Assembly: GCA_022776305.1 (NCBI GenBank)
Contig: JALFIB010000051.1
Span: 1-39,854, forward strand
Source of the DNA: Lachnospiraceae bacterium
GTDB lineage: Bacteria > Bacillota > Clostridia > Lachnospirales > Lachnospiraceae
DNA length: 39,854 nt
Reading direction: 5' to 3'
Shown piece after piece: positions 28,051-37,552 of the stretch. The translations under genes and the position numbers were made by a program. Within the stretch, counting starts at the first letter, position 1. Each line of letters starts with the position of its first letter. Below the pieces are notes generated by a model. It saw only the letters and a program-made list of their open reading frames with translations. It was not told the DNA's origin and searched no databases.

Positions 28051-30420
28051 ATGAAAACGATCCAAAACCATATACTCCATCCATATTTCCATGCCGATGA
28101 AGGGAGCTGTGGCTGTGGCCACGACCACCACGACCATGAACATGAACACCATCACGATGAAGATTGCGGCTGTGGCCATGACCATCACGACCATGAACAC
28201 GAACACCATCATGATGACGATTGCGGCTGTGGCTGCGGCCACGACCATCACGACCATGAACATGAACATCCTCACGATGAAGGATCCCCCGCAAAGGCCG
28301 TTTTTCTTCTGGAGAATCTGGGCTGTGCCAACTGTGCTGCCAAGATGGAAGAAAAAATCAATACACTCCCCGGGGTGGAATCCGCTGTGATCACATTTGC
28401 CACAAAGCAGCTGCGGTTAAATGCAGAAGATCCGGAAACCCTTCTGCCCCAGATCCAGAAAATCTGTTCCTCCATTGAGTCACAAGTCATTGTAAAGCCA
28501 AAGGAAACAACGCAAAAAAGTGATACAAATGCTGCTGTTCATCATACTTCCACATCCTCTGCAAAAAAAGAAGAGCACGCTGAGATGCTGGAATTAACAG
28601 GGCTCATCTTAGGTACACTGTTTTTCATCACAGGTCTCGTTTCAGAGCGTATGGGTCTGCAGAGCAATTTCGTTTTCGCTGTATATATTGCTTCTTACGT
28701 AGTCTTGGGTGGCTCTGTGCTGCTGGAAGCAGGAAAAAATATTGCCCACGGACAGATCTTTGATGAAAATTTCCTGATGGGTATCGCAACATTAGCTGCT
28801 TTTGCCATCGGTGATTATCCGGAAGCCGTAGGAGTCATGCTGTTTTACCGTGTGGGAGAATTTTTTGAACATAAAGCGGTGGAACGCAGCCGCGGCCAGA
28901 TCATGGACGCCATTGACATGCGCCCCGAGACAGTCAATCTTGTCACAGATACGGGGATACGTGTGATCCCTGCCGAAGAGGCTGCCGTGGGAGATATCCT
29001 TCTGATCCGCCCCGGAGACCGTATTCCTCTGGATGGAACCGTAACGGAAGGTTCAAGCCGAATCGACACTTCGCCTATCACAGGTGAGCCCGTTCCCGTT
29101 TCAGCCGGTGTGGGAAGCGATGTTACTTCAGGCTGTGTAAACACATCGGGGCAGTTAAAGATCCGTGTGGTAAAACCTTTGTCAGAATCCATGGTTACCC
29201 GTATTTTAGATTCTGTGGAAAATGCAGCCGCAAGCAAACCGAAGATCGACCGCTTTATAACGAAATTTGCAAGAATCTATACTCCCTGTGTGGTTTTCGC
29301 AGCTATTGCTATTGCTGTCATTCCTTCTCTTGTGACATCTAACTGGCATTATTGGGTTTACACTGCCATCACCTTCCTTGTGATGAGCTGTCCCTGTGCC
29401 CTTGTGCTCAGCGTACCTCTGGCGTTTTTCTCCGGGATCGGCGCCGGATCGAAAAAAGGGATCCTTTTTAAGGGCGGCGTTTCCATGGAAGCCCTTCATA
29501 ATGTAAAAGCCATTGTTATGGATAAGACAGGCACGATCACCGAAGGAAACTTCCGTCTCCAGAAAGCAGTACCTATGGAAGAAATAAGCGAAGCAGACCT
29601 GCTCCGGATCTGTGCCAGCTGTGAACAAAACTCTACCCATCCCATTGCCCACAGTATCGTCACTGCAGCCAAAGAGCAAGGCATCCAGTTAAGTGATCCC
29701 TCTTCTCTCGAGGAGATCGCCGGTTACGGAATCTCTGCCAAGATGGCAGAGGGCGATGTGCTCTGCGGTAACCAGAAATTAATGGACCGGTATGGAGTAA
29801 AAGTTCCGAATATACCAAATGACAATTACGGCGCAGAAGTTTTTCTGGCTGTGAATGGTACCTTTGCTGGATATCTGATCATCTCGGACACCTTGAAACC
29901 AGATGCAAAATCTGCCATCAGCCGTTTAAAATCACTGGGGCTTTACACGGTAATGCTTACGGGGGATTCCAAAGCAAATGCTGAGGCTGTTGCCGGGGAA
30001 GTGGGCATGGATGAAGTACATGCAAAACTCCTTCCTCAAGATAAATTGAACATTCTGACAGAAGTGCGCAGCAAACAGGGAGCCGTCATGTTTGTAGGCG
30101 ACGGAATCAACGATGCCCCTGTCCTTGCCGGAGCAGACGTAGGAGCAGCTATGGGAAGCGGAGCCGATGCTGCCATAGAAGCAGCCGATACCGTCTTTAT
30201 GAATTCTAATGTATCCTCCATCCCGGCGGCCATTTCCATTGCCCGCTCTACAAACCGCATCGCCGTACAAAATGTAGTCTTTGCACTTGCCATCAAGCTA
30301 TGTGTTATGGTATTGGGGATTCTCGGCTTTGCCAATATGTGGATGGCTGTTTTCGCAGATTCCGGTGTGGCTATGCTCTGTGTACTGAATTCGATCCGGG
30401 TTCTGTACAAAAAGAGCTGA
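28051..30420 (+). CDS. Zn/Cd/Pb-type P1B ATPase with His/Cys-rich N-terminus
   Basis: HMA motif LGCANCAAKME, CPCALVLS, DKTGTITEG, MLTGDSKANAEAVA, GDGINDAPVL; SD AAGGAG precedes 28051. Confidence 0.92.
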   Translation: MKTIQNHILHPYFHADEGSCGCGHDHHDHEHEHHHDEDCGCGHDHHDHEHEHHHDDDCGCGCGHDHHDHEHEHPHDEGSPAKAVFLLENLGCANCAAKMEEKINTLPGVESAVITFATKQLRLNAEDPETLLPQIQKICSSIESQVIVKPKETTQKSDTNAAVHHTSTSSAKKEEHAEMLELTGLILGTLFFITGLVSERMGLQSNFVFAVYIASYVVLGGSVLLEAGKNIAHGQIFDENFLMGIATLAAFAIGDYPEAVGVMLFYRVGEFFEHKAVERSRGQIMDAIDMRPETVNLVTDTGIRVIPAEEAAVGDILLIRPGDRIPLDGTVTEGSSRIDTSPITGEPVPVSAGVGSDVTSGCVNTSGQLKIRVVKPLSESMVTRILDSVENAAASKPKIDRFITKFARIYTPCVVFAAIAIAVIPSLVTSNWHYWVYTAITFLVMSCPCALVLSVPLAFFSGIGAGSKKGILFKGGVSMEALHNVKAIVMDKTGTITEGNFRLQKAVPMEEISEADLLRICASCEQNSTHPIAHSIVTAAKEQGIQLSDPSSLEEIAGYGISAKMAEGDVLCGNQKLMDRYGVKVPNIPNDNYGAEVFLAVNGTFAGYLIISDTLKPDAKSAISRLKSLGLYTVMLTGDSKANAEAVAGEVGMDEVHAKLLPQDKLNILTEVRSKQGAVMFVGDGINDAPVLAGADVGAAMGSGADAAIEAADTVFMNSNVSSIPAAISIARSTNRIAVQNVVFALAIKLCVMVLGILGFANMWMAVFADSGVAMLCVLNSIRVLYKKS
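28108..28284 (+). repeat. Three in-frame tandem repeats encoding a His/Cys-rich metal-binding segment
   Basis: Units 28108-28164, 28165-28221 (57 bp each) and 28222-28284 (63 bp), encoding CGCGHDHHDHEHEHHHDED-type sequence. Confidence 0.9.
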
Positions 30421-30451
30421 CTTGACCATTTCCCAATTTTCAGCTAAAATA

Positions 30452-30481
30452 AACACATATCAGCGGAAGCTGATATGTGTT
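30452..30481 (+). terminator. Hairpin terminator between the ATPase and arsR-type genes
   Basis: AACACATATCAGC-GGAA-GCTGATATGTGTT, perfect 13-bp stem, followed by ATTTT. Confidence 0.75.
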
Positions 30482-30577
30482 ATTTTGAACTGTATTTCTC
30501 GTCAAGCGGATATTCGCAATCCGCTGTGACTTACTTGATTCGGTTAAACTGCTAATTCAAATATACGGAATGGGAGA

Positions 30578-30895
30578 ATGAACACAATGGCAAATCCAAA
30601 TACATCAGGTCTTGCAAATGAAGAAACATTATACCGCGTTGCCGAGCTTTTTAAAGTGTTCGGAGACCCCACAAGGATTCGGATCCTTCACGCCCTCTCT
30701 GACCGTGAACTGTGTGTTCAGGAGATTGCAGACCAGCTTGAGATGACCCAGAGTGCCATTTCCCACCAGCTTCGTATTCTGAAGCAGTCTTTTCTTGTAA
30801 AATTCCGCCGTGACGGTAAGACCATCTATTACTCTCTGGCAGATGACCACGTTTTCACGATCCTGATGCAGGGACTGGAGCACGTCTGCGAATAA
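30578..30895 (+). CDS. ArsR/SmtB-family metalloregulator
   Basis: LFKVFGDPTRIRILHALSDRELCVQEIADQLEMTQSAISHQLRILKQ...YYSLADDHVFTILMQGLEHVCE with alpha5-type D-x-H motif. Confidence 0.93.
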   Translation: MNTMANPNTSGLANEETLYRVAELFKVFGDPTRIRILHALSDRELCVQEIADQLEMTQSAISHQLRILKQSFLVKFRRDGKTIYYSLADDHVFTILMQGLEHVCE

Positions 30896-30958
30896 CCGCT
30901 CATATGTGCCCCGCCCGAATGCCAGAATGGTTACTTCACACCTGCCTGTTACTGTCTA

Positions 30959-31945
30959 TCAGATATCTGCATCGTAATAGATGCCCCAACCTTTTCTCGT
31001 CTCTTCTATCAGCGCAGTGATCCTGCGGGACTCCTCATGGGTAAAGTACCTACACTCTTTTTCTCCTGCCGCAAGGCATTTCTGGACTTCCTGAATCTCA
31101 TACTGGAAGCCTGTTGCCGGATAAATACACTCTTCTTTTTCCGTTGTCCCATCATTTAAGATCAACGTTGCCGTAGTGGGATGCCAGAATTCCGGCCCGA
31201 TTTCGATCCTGCCAAACTCTCCCACGATCTCTGTCACATGGCTGCTGATCTGGTTGAATGCTCCTCCGAGGAATGCTGCCTCTCCCTTTTCGTATGTAAG
31301 CATCATATGGAAGCTCTCATCCACTTCCCCATTAAACTCCATAGCAGAATAAACCTGTTTCGGTCCCTGCGGGAAAACAAGATATGCCATGGCAAGAGAA
31401 TAGATTCCCACATCACGGAGGGATCCGCCTGCGTGCTTAATGCCTCCCTTCCAAGGCTGCCACTCTTCCATGACAGGTTTGATATCAAAGGCAGAATGAA
31501 CCGTCAGGGGTTTCCCGATGCGTCCTTCCGCGATCCATTTTTTTGCCGTTTTGACTGCCGGGAAACAACGTGTCCACATGCCTTCCATCAAAAACAAGTC
31601 TTTCTTTCTGGCTTTTGTCAGCACTTCCTCTAATTGCCTCATGTTATCTACCATAGGCTTTTCGCTGAGCACCGGAACTCCATGGTCCAGCACTTTCATA
31701 ATATAACTGTAATGGCAGTCATTTGGTATGCCGAGGTAAACGATGTCAATCTCCTCCTTCTCCAGCATTTCCTCCAGATCTGTATAAACAGCTGCACCGC
31801 CATATCTCTCGGCAAATGTTTTTCCGCTCTCTTTTTTTCTTGACACGACAGCTTTCAGCTGTGCATCCTCCACCACCTGCATGCCGGAAGCAAATTGGTT
31901 TGCGATGTATCCGGTTCCCACGATAGCCCATTTTGTCATACTCAT
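30959..31945 (-). CDS. Gfo/Idh/MocA-family oxidoreductase
   Basis: KWAIVGTGYIANQFASGM, YLGIPNDCHY, VLSEKPMVDN. Confidence 0.92.
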   Translation of the reverse strand: MSMTKWAIVGTGYIANQFASGMQVVEDAQLKAVVSRKKESGKTFAERYGGAAVYTDLEEMLEKEEIDIVYLGIPNDCHYSYIMKVLDHGVPVLSEKPMVDNMRQLEEVLTKARKKDLFLMEGMWTRCFPAVKTAKKWIAEGRIGKPLTVHSAFDIKPVMEEWQPWKGGIKHAGGSLRDVGIYSLAMAYLVFPQGPKQVYSAMEFNGEVDESFHMMLTYEKGEAAFLGGAFNQISSHVTEIVGEFGRIEIGPEFWHPTTATLILNDGTTEKEECIYPATGFQYEIQEVQKCLAAGEKECRYFTHEESRRITALIEETRKGWGIYYDADI

Positions 31946-32128
31946 TTTTCTAACTCCTTTCCGAATCTTTTATGATTCTATGCTGATCCCTTGCTGATTC
32001 TTTGCAAAGTCTATGCTGAGTCCTTACCGGCTCAATTCTGCCTGCTCGAAATCTTTGCAGGTTTTACTTCCTAAAAAACCACCTCTTGCTTTTTTTCCTT
32101 TTTTCTTCTATCATACCTTCGAGGTGAT

Positions 32129-32929
32129 ATGACTATGCTATTATCTGATTATATCAGACATTATCTTTCCATGCCGGAAATTTTTTATTTTTTTCTTGTT
32201 TCTTTCTTTGTTGTTTTTCTGATCCACGGGATCTTACTGGCCACATCCAAAAAACGCGCCATGCGCTACCGGAAATGTGACCGCGCCCTTGCCATGGCAG
32301 ACTTATTCCACCGCTCCTGCGAGCGTTATTACGAACTGATGCTTTCCGCAACCTCCACCTTATTTTTTACAGGAATCTTCTTCTTGATCGATTTTGATTA
32401 TTTCAGTATGTCTGCAAGGACATGGGGTTTCTGGATACAATACCGTGATTTTATCTTGCTTTTATTTATTATTGTCAGTATTCTCCTGATCAGTATTGTG
32501 GACCACATTTTCATTCCCCTCCGCCATATCGGGAGAGAAGAAAAAAGCACACTCCGAATGTCGGGTATGCTGTATATGCTGGTAATCTTTGCCTACATCA
32601 AATTCATTTATCTGGATAATAACTATGATGCCATCCTGTTTTACTTTCTTACCATGGTCATCAGCAGATTTGTGTATTTCGATGCATCTTTCAAGGATTT
32701 CTGTGCTTCCATGAAACAGCTTGCAAATGCTTTGCCTATCCTGCTGCTGGTACTGCTTTCCACCGCACTTTTAGCGGCCTACGGATTCAAAAGCGGTTAT
32801 CTCCTGCAGTCAAATGGCGTGGTGGTCAGCATGTTCCTGGCCCACTTTTTTGTAATCTTTGAAATCTTTTTGCTGACAAGGTTTCATCTGCCCCAGAAAG
32901 CTGCGGGAAAAATTGCAGCACGGCTATAG
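32129..32929 (+). CDS. Polytopic membrane protein of unknown function
   Basis: 266-aa ORF with several hydrophobic segments; no recognised motif. Confidence 0.65.
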   Translation: MTMLLSDYIRHYLSMPEIFYFFLVSFFVVFLIHGILLATSKKRAMRYRKCDRALAMADLFHRSCERYYELMLSATSTLFFTGIFFLIDFDYFSMSARTWGFWIQYRDFILLLFIIVSILLISIVDHIFIPLRHIGREEKSTLRMSGMLYMLVIFAYIKFIYLDNNYDAILFYFLTMVISRFVYFDASFKDFCASMKQLANALPILLLVLLSTALLAAYGFKSGYLLQSNGVVVSMFLAHFFVIFEIFLLTRFHLPQKAAGKIAARL

Positions 32930-33104
32930 ACGCTATAAGCAGCCTATATCCATGTACGGTTTCGTTTTCCGTACTTGACGCTCGTCCCTTCAAAACTTAT
33001 AATCATCCTATACTTGGATGTTGGCAGATCGGCCGATGGGTAGCAGCGAACCATATGGCATCTTCTGGCACCGACATCATAATACTGCGAGGAGGAACTA
33101 CATT

Positions 33105-33380
33105 ATGAAATTCATATATCCGGCAATCATCAAACAGACACCTTCCGGTAAGTTTAAAGCCGTATTTCCTGATCTTGCCTGCTGCGAAGCGGAGGCAGAC
33201 ACTCTGGAAGATGCGGTAGATAAGGCAAATGAAGCTGCCTATGACTGGATCTATCTGGAGCTTTCCGAGGACGGACACCTTCCGCCCATCACAGACATCC
33301 ACGACCTTCATTTAAATGAAGGTGAAATTGTCCGAAATATATGCGTCAACGTACGATTGACAGACGGCTGGGATGAGTAA
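33105..33380 (+). CDS. HicB-like protein (type II antitoxin HicB family)
   Basis: MKFIYPAIIKQTPSGKFKAVFPDLACCEAEADTLEDAVDKANEAAYDWI; SD GAGGAGG. Confidence 0.8.
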   Translation: MKFIYPAIIKQTPSGKFKAVFPDLACCEAEADTLEDAVDKANEAAYDWIYLELSEDGHLPPITDIHDLHLNEGEIVRNICVNVRLTDGWDE

Positions 33381-33398
33381 TCCCAGCCTTATTAATTT

Positions 33399-34583
33399 CT
33401 ATGCATGATTCTCCAGCCATTTCAAAGCACAAGAGACAAGCAGCGCACTTCCCAAGGGCAAAATGTCTTCGTTAAATACCACATGGTCATTATGCATCGG
33501 TTTTCCGTACAGCTCATTCTCCGCAGCCGTCCCTGCGCCAAGGAGAAGATAGCTGCAGGGGATCTCATAGGTGTAAGAAGCAAAATCCTCAGAGCCCATA
33601 CCACCTTGTTCAAAAACTACGACCTTTTCCTGACCGCAGATTTCTCTGGCATATCCTGCCATCTCGGTTGTCATCTCTTTGTCATTTTTCAGCGGCGGGG
33701 CAGATGCGATTTCTGTCACCTCAGCGCTTCCCCGGAATAATTCTGCTGTCTGGGAAGAAATCTCCTGTATCCTCTTGAAGATCTGTTTTGCCAGATCCAC
33801 ATCCAGTGTACGGATGGTTCCTTCCATAACCACTTCCTCTGGAATGATATTGGGTGCTTTTCCCCCGCTGAACTTGCCGATGGTGAGTGTGGCAGGTTTT
33901 GTGGGCGGAACCTCCCTTGCAATGATCTCTTGCAAAGACAGGAAAATATGGGCTGCGATATTGATGGGATCCACACCGGTTTCAGGCATAGCGCCATGGC
34001 ATCCAATGCCCTTTACCCGAATCCGGAACAACGTGCATCCTGCCATGCAGGTGCCAAGCCCGCAAAGAACCATCCCTGAGGGCGTCCCTGAATTGACATG
34101 CAGTGCCATGCCTGCATCCACGTGGGGAGATTCCAGTACACCAGCCTTCAGCATTGCTTTTGCCCCGGTAAATCCTTCTTCGTCCGGCTGGAAAACCAAC
34201 TTCACTGTCCCGTGTATTTCATTCTGGTATTTTTTCAAAAGCTTTGCAGCTCCAAGGAGCATGGTGGCATGCATATCATGTCCACAGGCATGCATACAGT
34301 TATTCTCTGAAGCAAAGGGTACCGGAGCTTCTTCCTTGATCTTCAGCGCATCCATATCGGCACGCAGCAATATGGTCTTTCCCGGTTTTTCTCCTTCAAT
34401 CACAGCCACGATACCACTTTCACATATCTCCTTTGGCTCATAGCCGTATTCCTTTAGTTTTCCCATGACAAATGCTTTTGTCTGGGGCAAGGCAGGTCCT
34501 ACTTCCGGATTTTTGTGAATGGTCCTGCGTATCTCAACGAGATCCTGTTTTAATTCCTTTGCAGCTTCTTCTATCTGTACCAT
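33399..34583 (-). CDS. M20D-type amidohydrolase (aminoacylase/hippurate hydrolase-like)
   Basis: IRRTIHKNPEVG, MHACGHDMHATMLLGAAKLL, FQPDEEGFTGAKAM, GSEDFASY. Confidence 0.92.
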   Translation of the reverse strand: MVQIEEAAKELKQDLVEIRRTIHKNPEVGPALPQTKAFVMGKLKEYGYEPKEICESGIVAVIEGEKPGKTILLRADMDALKIKEEAPVPFASENNCMHACGHDMHATMLLGAAKLLKKYQNEIHGTVKLVFQPDEEGFTGAKAMLKAGVLESPHVDAGMALHVNSGTPSGMVLCGLGTCMAGCTLFRIRVKGIGCHGAMPETGVDPINIAAHIFLSLQEIIAREVPPTKPATLTIGKFSGGKAPNIIPEEVVMEGTIRTLDVDLAKQIFKRIQEISSQTAELFRGSAEVTEIASAPPLKNDKEMTTEMAGYAREICGQEKVVVFEQGGMGSEDFASYTYEIPCSYLLLGAGTAAENELYGKPMHNDHVVFNEDILPLGSALLVSCALKWLENHA

Positions 34584-34662
34584 CTATCATCCTATCCTTT
34601 CTTTTTCTATCAACATCTTTCTTTCATTCTAATACAAAACCCTTAAAACTTAAAGTCGTTTA

Positions 34663-34691
34663 TTGACATTGAAAGCACAGCATAGTAATCT
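34663..34691 (+). promoter_or_regulatory. Putative fucO promoter
   Basis: TTGACA, 17-bp spacer, TAATCT. Confidence 0.4.
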
Positions 34692-34869
34692 ATTTATGTA
34701 TTAATGCCAATTTCTGATTGTTTTATTCTCTTTTTCTCGACAATCCAGACAAAAATTTGCCAGCCACATTCTGGCGTGGTAAGTTTTGCTCCATGGCAGG
34801 AACCTGAATCTGCGACTATTTCTATCTGGGCAGATTATGATAAAGAATATATATAGGAGGAATGCATCC

Positions 34870-36018
34870 ATGGCAAACAGAATGATCTTAAACGAAACAT
34901 CTTATCACGGAAAGGGCGCTGTCGCTGAAATCGCCGGTGAAGTCACAAAGAGAGGATTTAAAAAGGCGTTTGTATGCTCCGGTCCTACTTTGTTTAAACA
35001 CGGAGTGACGAAAAAAGTGACAGATGTGCTTGATTCCATCCATTGTCCTTATGAAGTGTACACCAATATCAAAGAAAACCCCACCATTGAAAACGTGCAG
35101 TCCGGTGTCGCTGCTTACAAAGAATCCGGTGCAGACTTTATCGTTGCAGTGGGCGGCGGCTCCCCAATGGATACAGCAAAAGCCATCGGCATCATTATCA
35201 ACAATCCAGAATTTGCAAATGTGAGAAGCTTAGAGGGTGTGGCTCCCACGAAGAATCCCTGTGTTCCGATCATCGCCGTACCTACCACAGCCGGTACAGC
35301 TGCCGAGGTTACTATCAATTACGTCATCACAGATGTGGAAAAGAAACGTAAATTTGTCTGTGTTGACACCCATGACATCCCGATTGTTGCCATTGTGGAT
35401 CCCGATATGATGGCTTCCATGCCAAAGGGACTCACAGCTGCCACAGGAATGGATGCCCTGACACACGCCATCGAGGGCTACATCACAAAAGGTGCATGGG
35501 AAATGACAGATATGCTCCACATCAAAGCCATTGAGCTGATTGCTTCCTCCCTTCGCGGCGCAGTAGAAAACACACCAGAGGGTCGGGAAGGCATGGCACT
35601 TGGACAGTATATCGCAGGAATGGGCTTTTCTAACGTAGGGCTTGGCATCGTACATTCCATGGCACACGCCCTTGGAGCACTGTATGATACACCTCACGGT
35701 GTGGCAAATGCCGTACTTCTCCCCACCATTATGGAATTCAATGCAGACGCTACGGGAGAAAAGTACAGAGAAATCGCAAGAGCAATGGGCGTAGAAGGTG
35801 TGGACTCCATGACGCAGGAGGAATACCGCAAAGCCGCTGTTGACGCAGTAAAGAAGCTGGCATCTGACGTAGGCATCCCGGCAGATTTAAAGGAAATCGC
35901 AAAGAAGGAAGACGTCCGCTTCCTCTCTGAAAATGCACTAGTGGATGCATGCACACCGGGCAATCCCAAATCCGTTACACTGGAAGATATTGAAAGGCTG
36001 TATATGAGCCTTCTTTAA
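34870..36018 (+). CDS. fucO: Iron-containing alcohol dehydrogenase, lactaldehyde reductase-like
   Basis: MANRMILNETSYHGKGAVAEI, GGGSPMDTAKAIG, TTAGTAAEVT, GMDALTHAIEGY, HSMAHALGALYDTPHGVANA; SD AGGAGG. Confidence 0.9.
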   Translation: MANRMILNETSYHGKGAVAEIAGEVTKRGFKKAFVCSGPTLFKHGVTKKVTDVLDSIHCPYEVYTNIKENPTIENVQSGVAAYKESGADFIVAVGGGSPMDTAKAIGIIINNPEFANVRSLEGVAPTKNPCVPIIAVPTTAGTAAEVTINYVITDVEKKRKFVCVDTHDIPIVAIVDPDMMASMPKGLTAATGMDALTHAIEGYITKGAWEMTDMLHIKAIELIASSLRGAVENTPEGREGMALGQYIAGMGFSNVGLGIVHSMAHALGALYDTPHGVANAVLLPTIMEFNADATGEKYREIARAMGVEGVDSMTQEEYRKAAVDAVKKLASDVGIPADLKEIAKKEDVRFLSENALVDACTPGNPKSVTLEDIERLYMSLL

Positions 36019-36073
36019 AATTTGACCAAACTCTTTTTTAGGTTTACTGGCTGTCGAAGCCGTAAACAGCAGC

Positions 36074-36110
36074 AAACGGCACTCCTGCAATTATGGAGGT
36101 GCCGTTTTTT
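36074..36110. terminator. Bidirectional terminator between convergent fucO and lpd
   Basis: AAACGGCACTCC...GGAGGTGCCGTTTTTT. Confidence 0.85.
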
Positions 36111-36123
36111 GAATTCTATTATT

Positions 36124-37503
36124 CTAAACTGCTGATACTGCCTCGCTGATCCCCTCTGAGAATGTGGGATGGGGGCGTACCACCGCTGCCATCTGTTCCA
36201 GAGTCAATCCATTCACAATGGCTGTACCAAACTCACTGATCATGTCCGTGGCGCGTGCGCACATCATCTGTGCACCAAGGACTTTATGGTTTTCCCCATC
36301 TGCCACCACTTTGATAAATCCCCGCTCCTGATTGGACAGAAGGGATTTCCCGTTTGCAGACATCGGGTATTTTTTGACGATGACCGAGAGTCCTTGTGCC
36401 TTCGCCTCCTCCTGCGTCAGCCCTACACTTCCGATCTCCGGATCCGTATAAACGCATCCCGGGATCAGGTCGATACGGATGGAATCTGCAGTACCTTTCC
36501 ACATATGTTCAATGGCGCGCAGGCCTTGTGCAGAAGCTGCATGGGCCAGCTGGATCCCCGGAACCACATCCCCGGCAGCATAAATATTCGGTACACTGGT
36601 CTGGCCGACTTCATTCACAAGGATCCTTCCACGGTCCATGTCCAGTGAAAAGCCTGATCCAAACAGCCCTTCTGTATTGGCCCTTCTTCCGGTGGCAATG
36701 AGGATGCCATCGGAAACCACTGATTTTTCACAGTCTTTTTCTGTAAAATGGCAGGACAATGTGCCGTCTTCTTCCTTGGTGATCCGCTCCACCTTGGCGC
36801 CTGTATGGATGTCTACTCCCCGTTTTTTCATGATCATTTTTAAATTCTGGGAGATCTCTTTGTCCATATTTGCAAGGATACGGTCAAGGAATTCCACCAC
36901 GGTCACCTGACATCCTAATGCGCTGTAAACGGATGCGAATTCCATACCGATCACACCGCCGCCTACGATAGTCAGCCGTGGATACAGCGCCTTTTTGTCC
37001 AGCAATGCATCACTGCTTACCACGTTTTCCAGCTCATGGCCCGGAATAGGCGGAATCGCAGGGACAGAGCCGGTGGAAATCAAAATATTCTTTCCTTCCA
37101 GAAGGATTCTTTCTTCTCCCTCTGACGGATGCACAGAAACTTCATGTTCGCTTTCTATGGTTCCCTGCCCATGGTATACCGTCACCTTATTTTTTTTCAT
37201 TAAGAGCTCGATCCCGCCCCTCAGCTGTGAGATCACCTCTTCTTTGCGTCTTTGGATCTTTTCCATGTCAAAGGACACCTCCGATGCCTGAACTCCAAAC
37301 ATCTCACAGGAACGCATGGAATCATACAGCTCTGCGGAATGCAGCAGCGTCTTTGTGGGGATACAGCCGCGGTTTAAACATGTCCCGCCAAGTTTATCCC
37401 TCTCAATGAGAGCTGTCTTCATCCCTTTTTTTGAAGCTTCTATTGCAGAAACGTATCCTCCCGGACCGCCTCCGATGATAATCAGGTCAAACTGTTCCGC
37501 CAT
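36124..37503 (-). CDS. lpdA: Dihydrolipoamide dehydrogenase
   Basis: FDLIIIGGGPGGYVSAIEASKKGMKTALIERDKLGGTCLNRGCIPTKTLLHSAE; HPTFSEGISEAV. Confidence 0.95.
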   Translation of the reverse strand: MAEQFDLIIIGGGPGGYVSAIEASKKGMKTALIERDKLGGTCLNRGCIPTKTLLHSAELYDSMRSCEMFGVQASEVSFDMEKIQRRKEEVISQLRGGIELLMKKNKVTVYHGQGTIESEHEVSVHPSEGEERILLEGKNILISTGSVPAIPPIPGHELENVVSSDALLDKKALYPRLTIVGGGVIGMEFASVYSALGCQVTVVEFLDRILANMDKEISQNLKMIMKKRGVDIHTGAKVERITKEEDGTLSCHFTEKDCEKSVVSDGILIATGRRANTEGLFGSGFSLDMDRGRILVNEVGQTSVPNIYAAGDVVPGIQLAHAASAQGLRAIEHMWKGTADSIRIDLIPGCVYTDPEIGSVGLTQEEAKAQGLSVIVKKYPMSANGKSLLSNQERGFIKVVADGENHKVLGAQMMCARATDMISEFGTAIVNGLTLEQMAAVVRPHPTFSEGISEAVSAV

Positions 37504-37552
37504 ATCCGAAACCATCCTTTCTATGCATTTTCCTACGGAAAGAGTCAATCAG

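Noticed and set aside
28108-28284. CRISPR array
   Set aside because: Repeat units are contiguous, in-frame and coding with no unique spacers.
28009-28294. Antisense ORFs rich in Met/Val or His/Gly over the ATPase N-terminus (28009-28275 and 28049-28294)
   Set aside because: They are mirror frames of the low-complexity tandem repeat; the plus frame has the correct start, ribosome-binding site and domain continuity.
33679-34443. Plus-strand 254-aa ORF opposite the M20D gene
   Set aside because: Antisense to a complete amidohydrolase with catalytic motifs; composition mirrors it.
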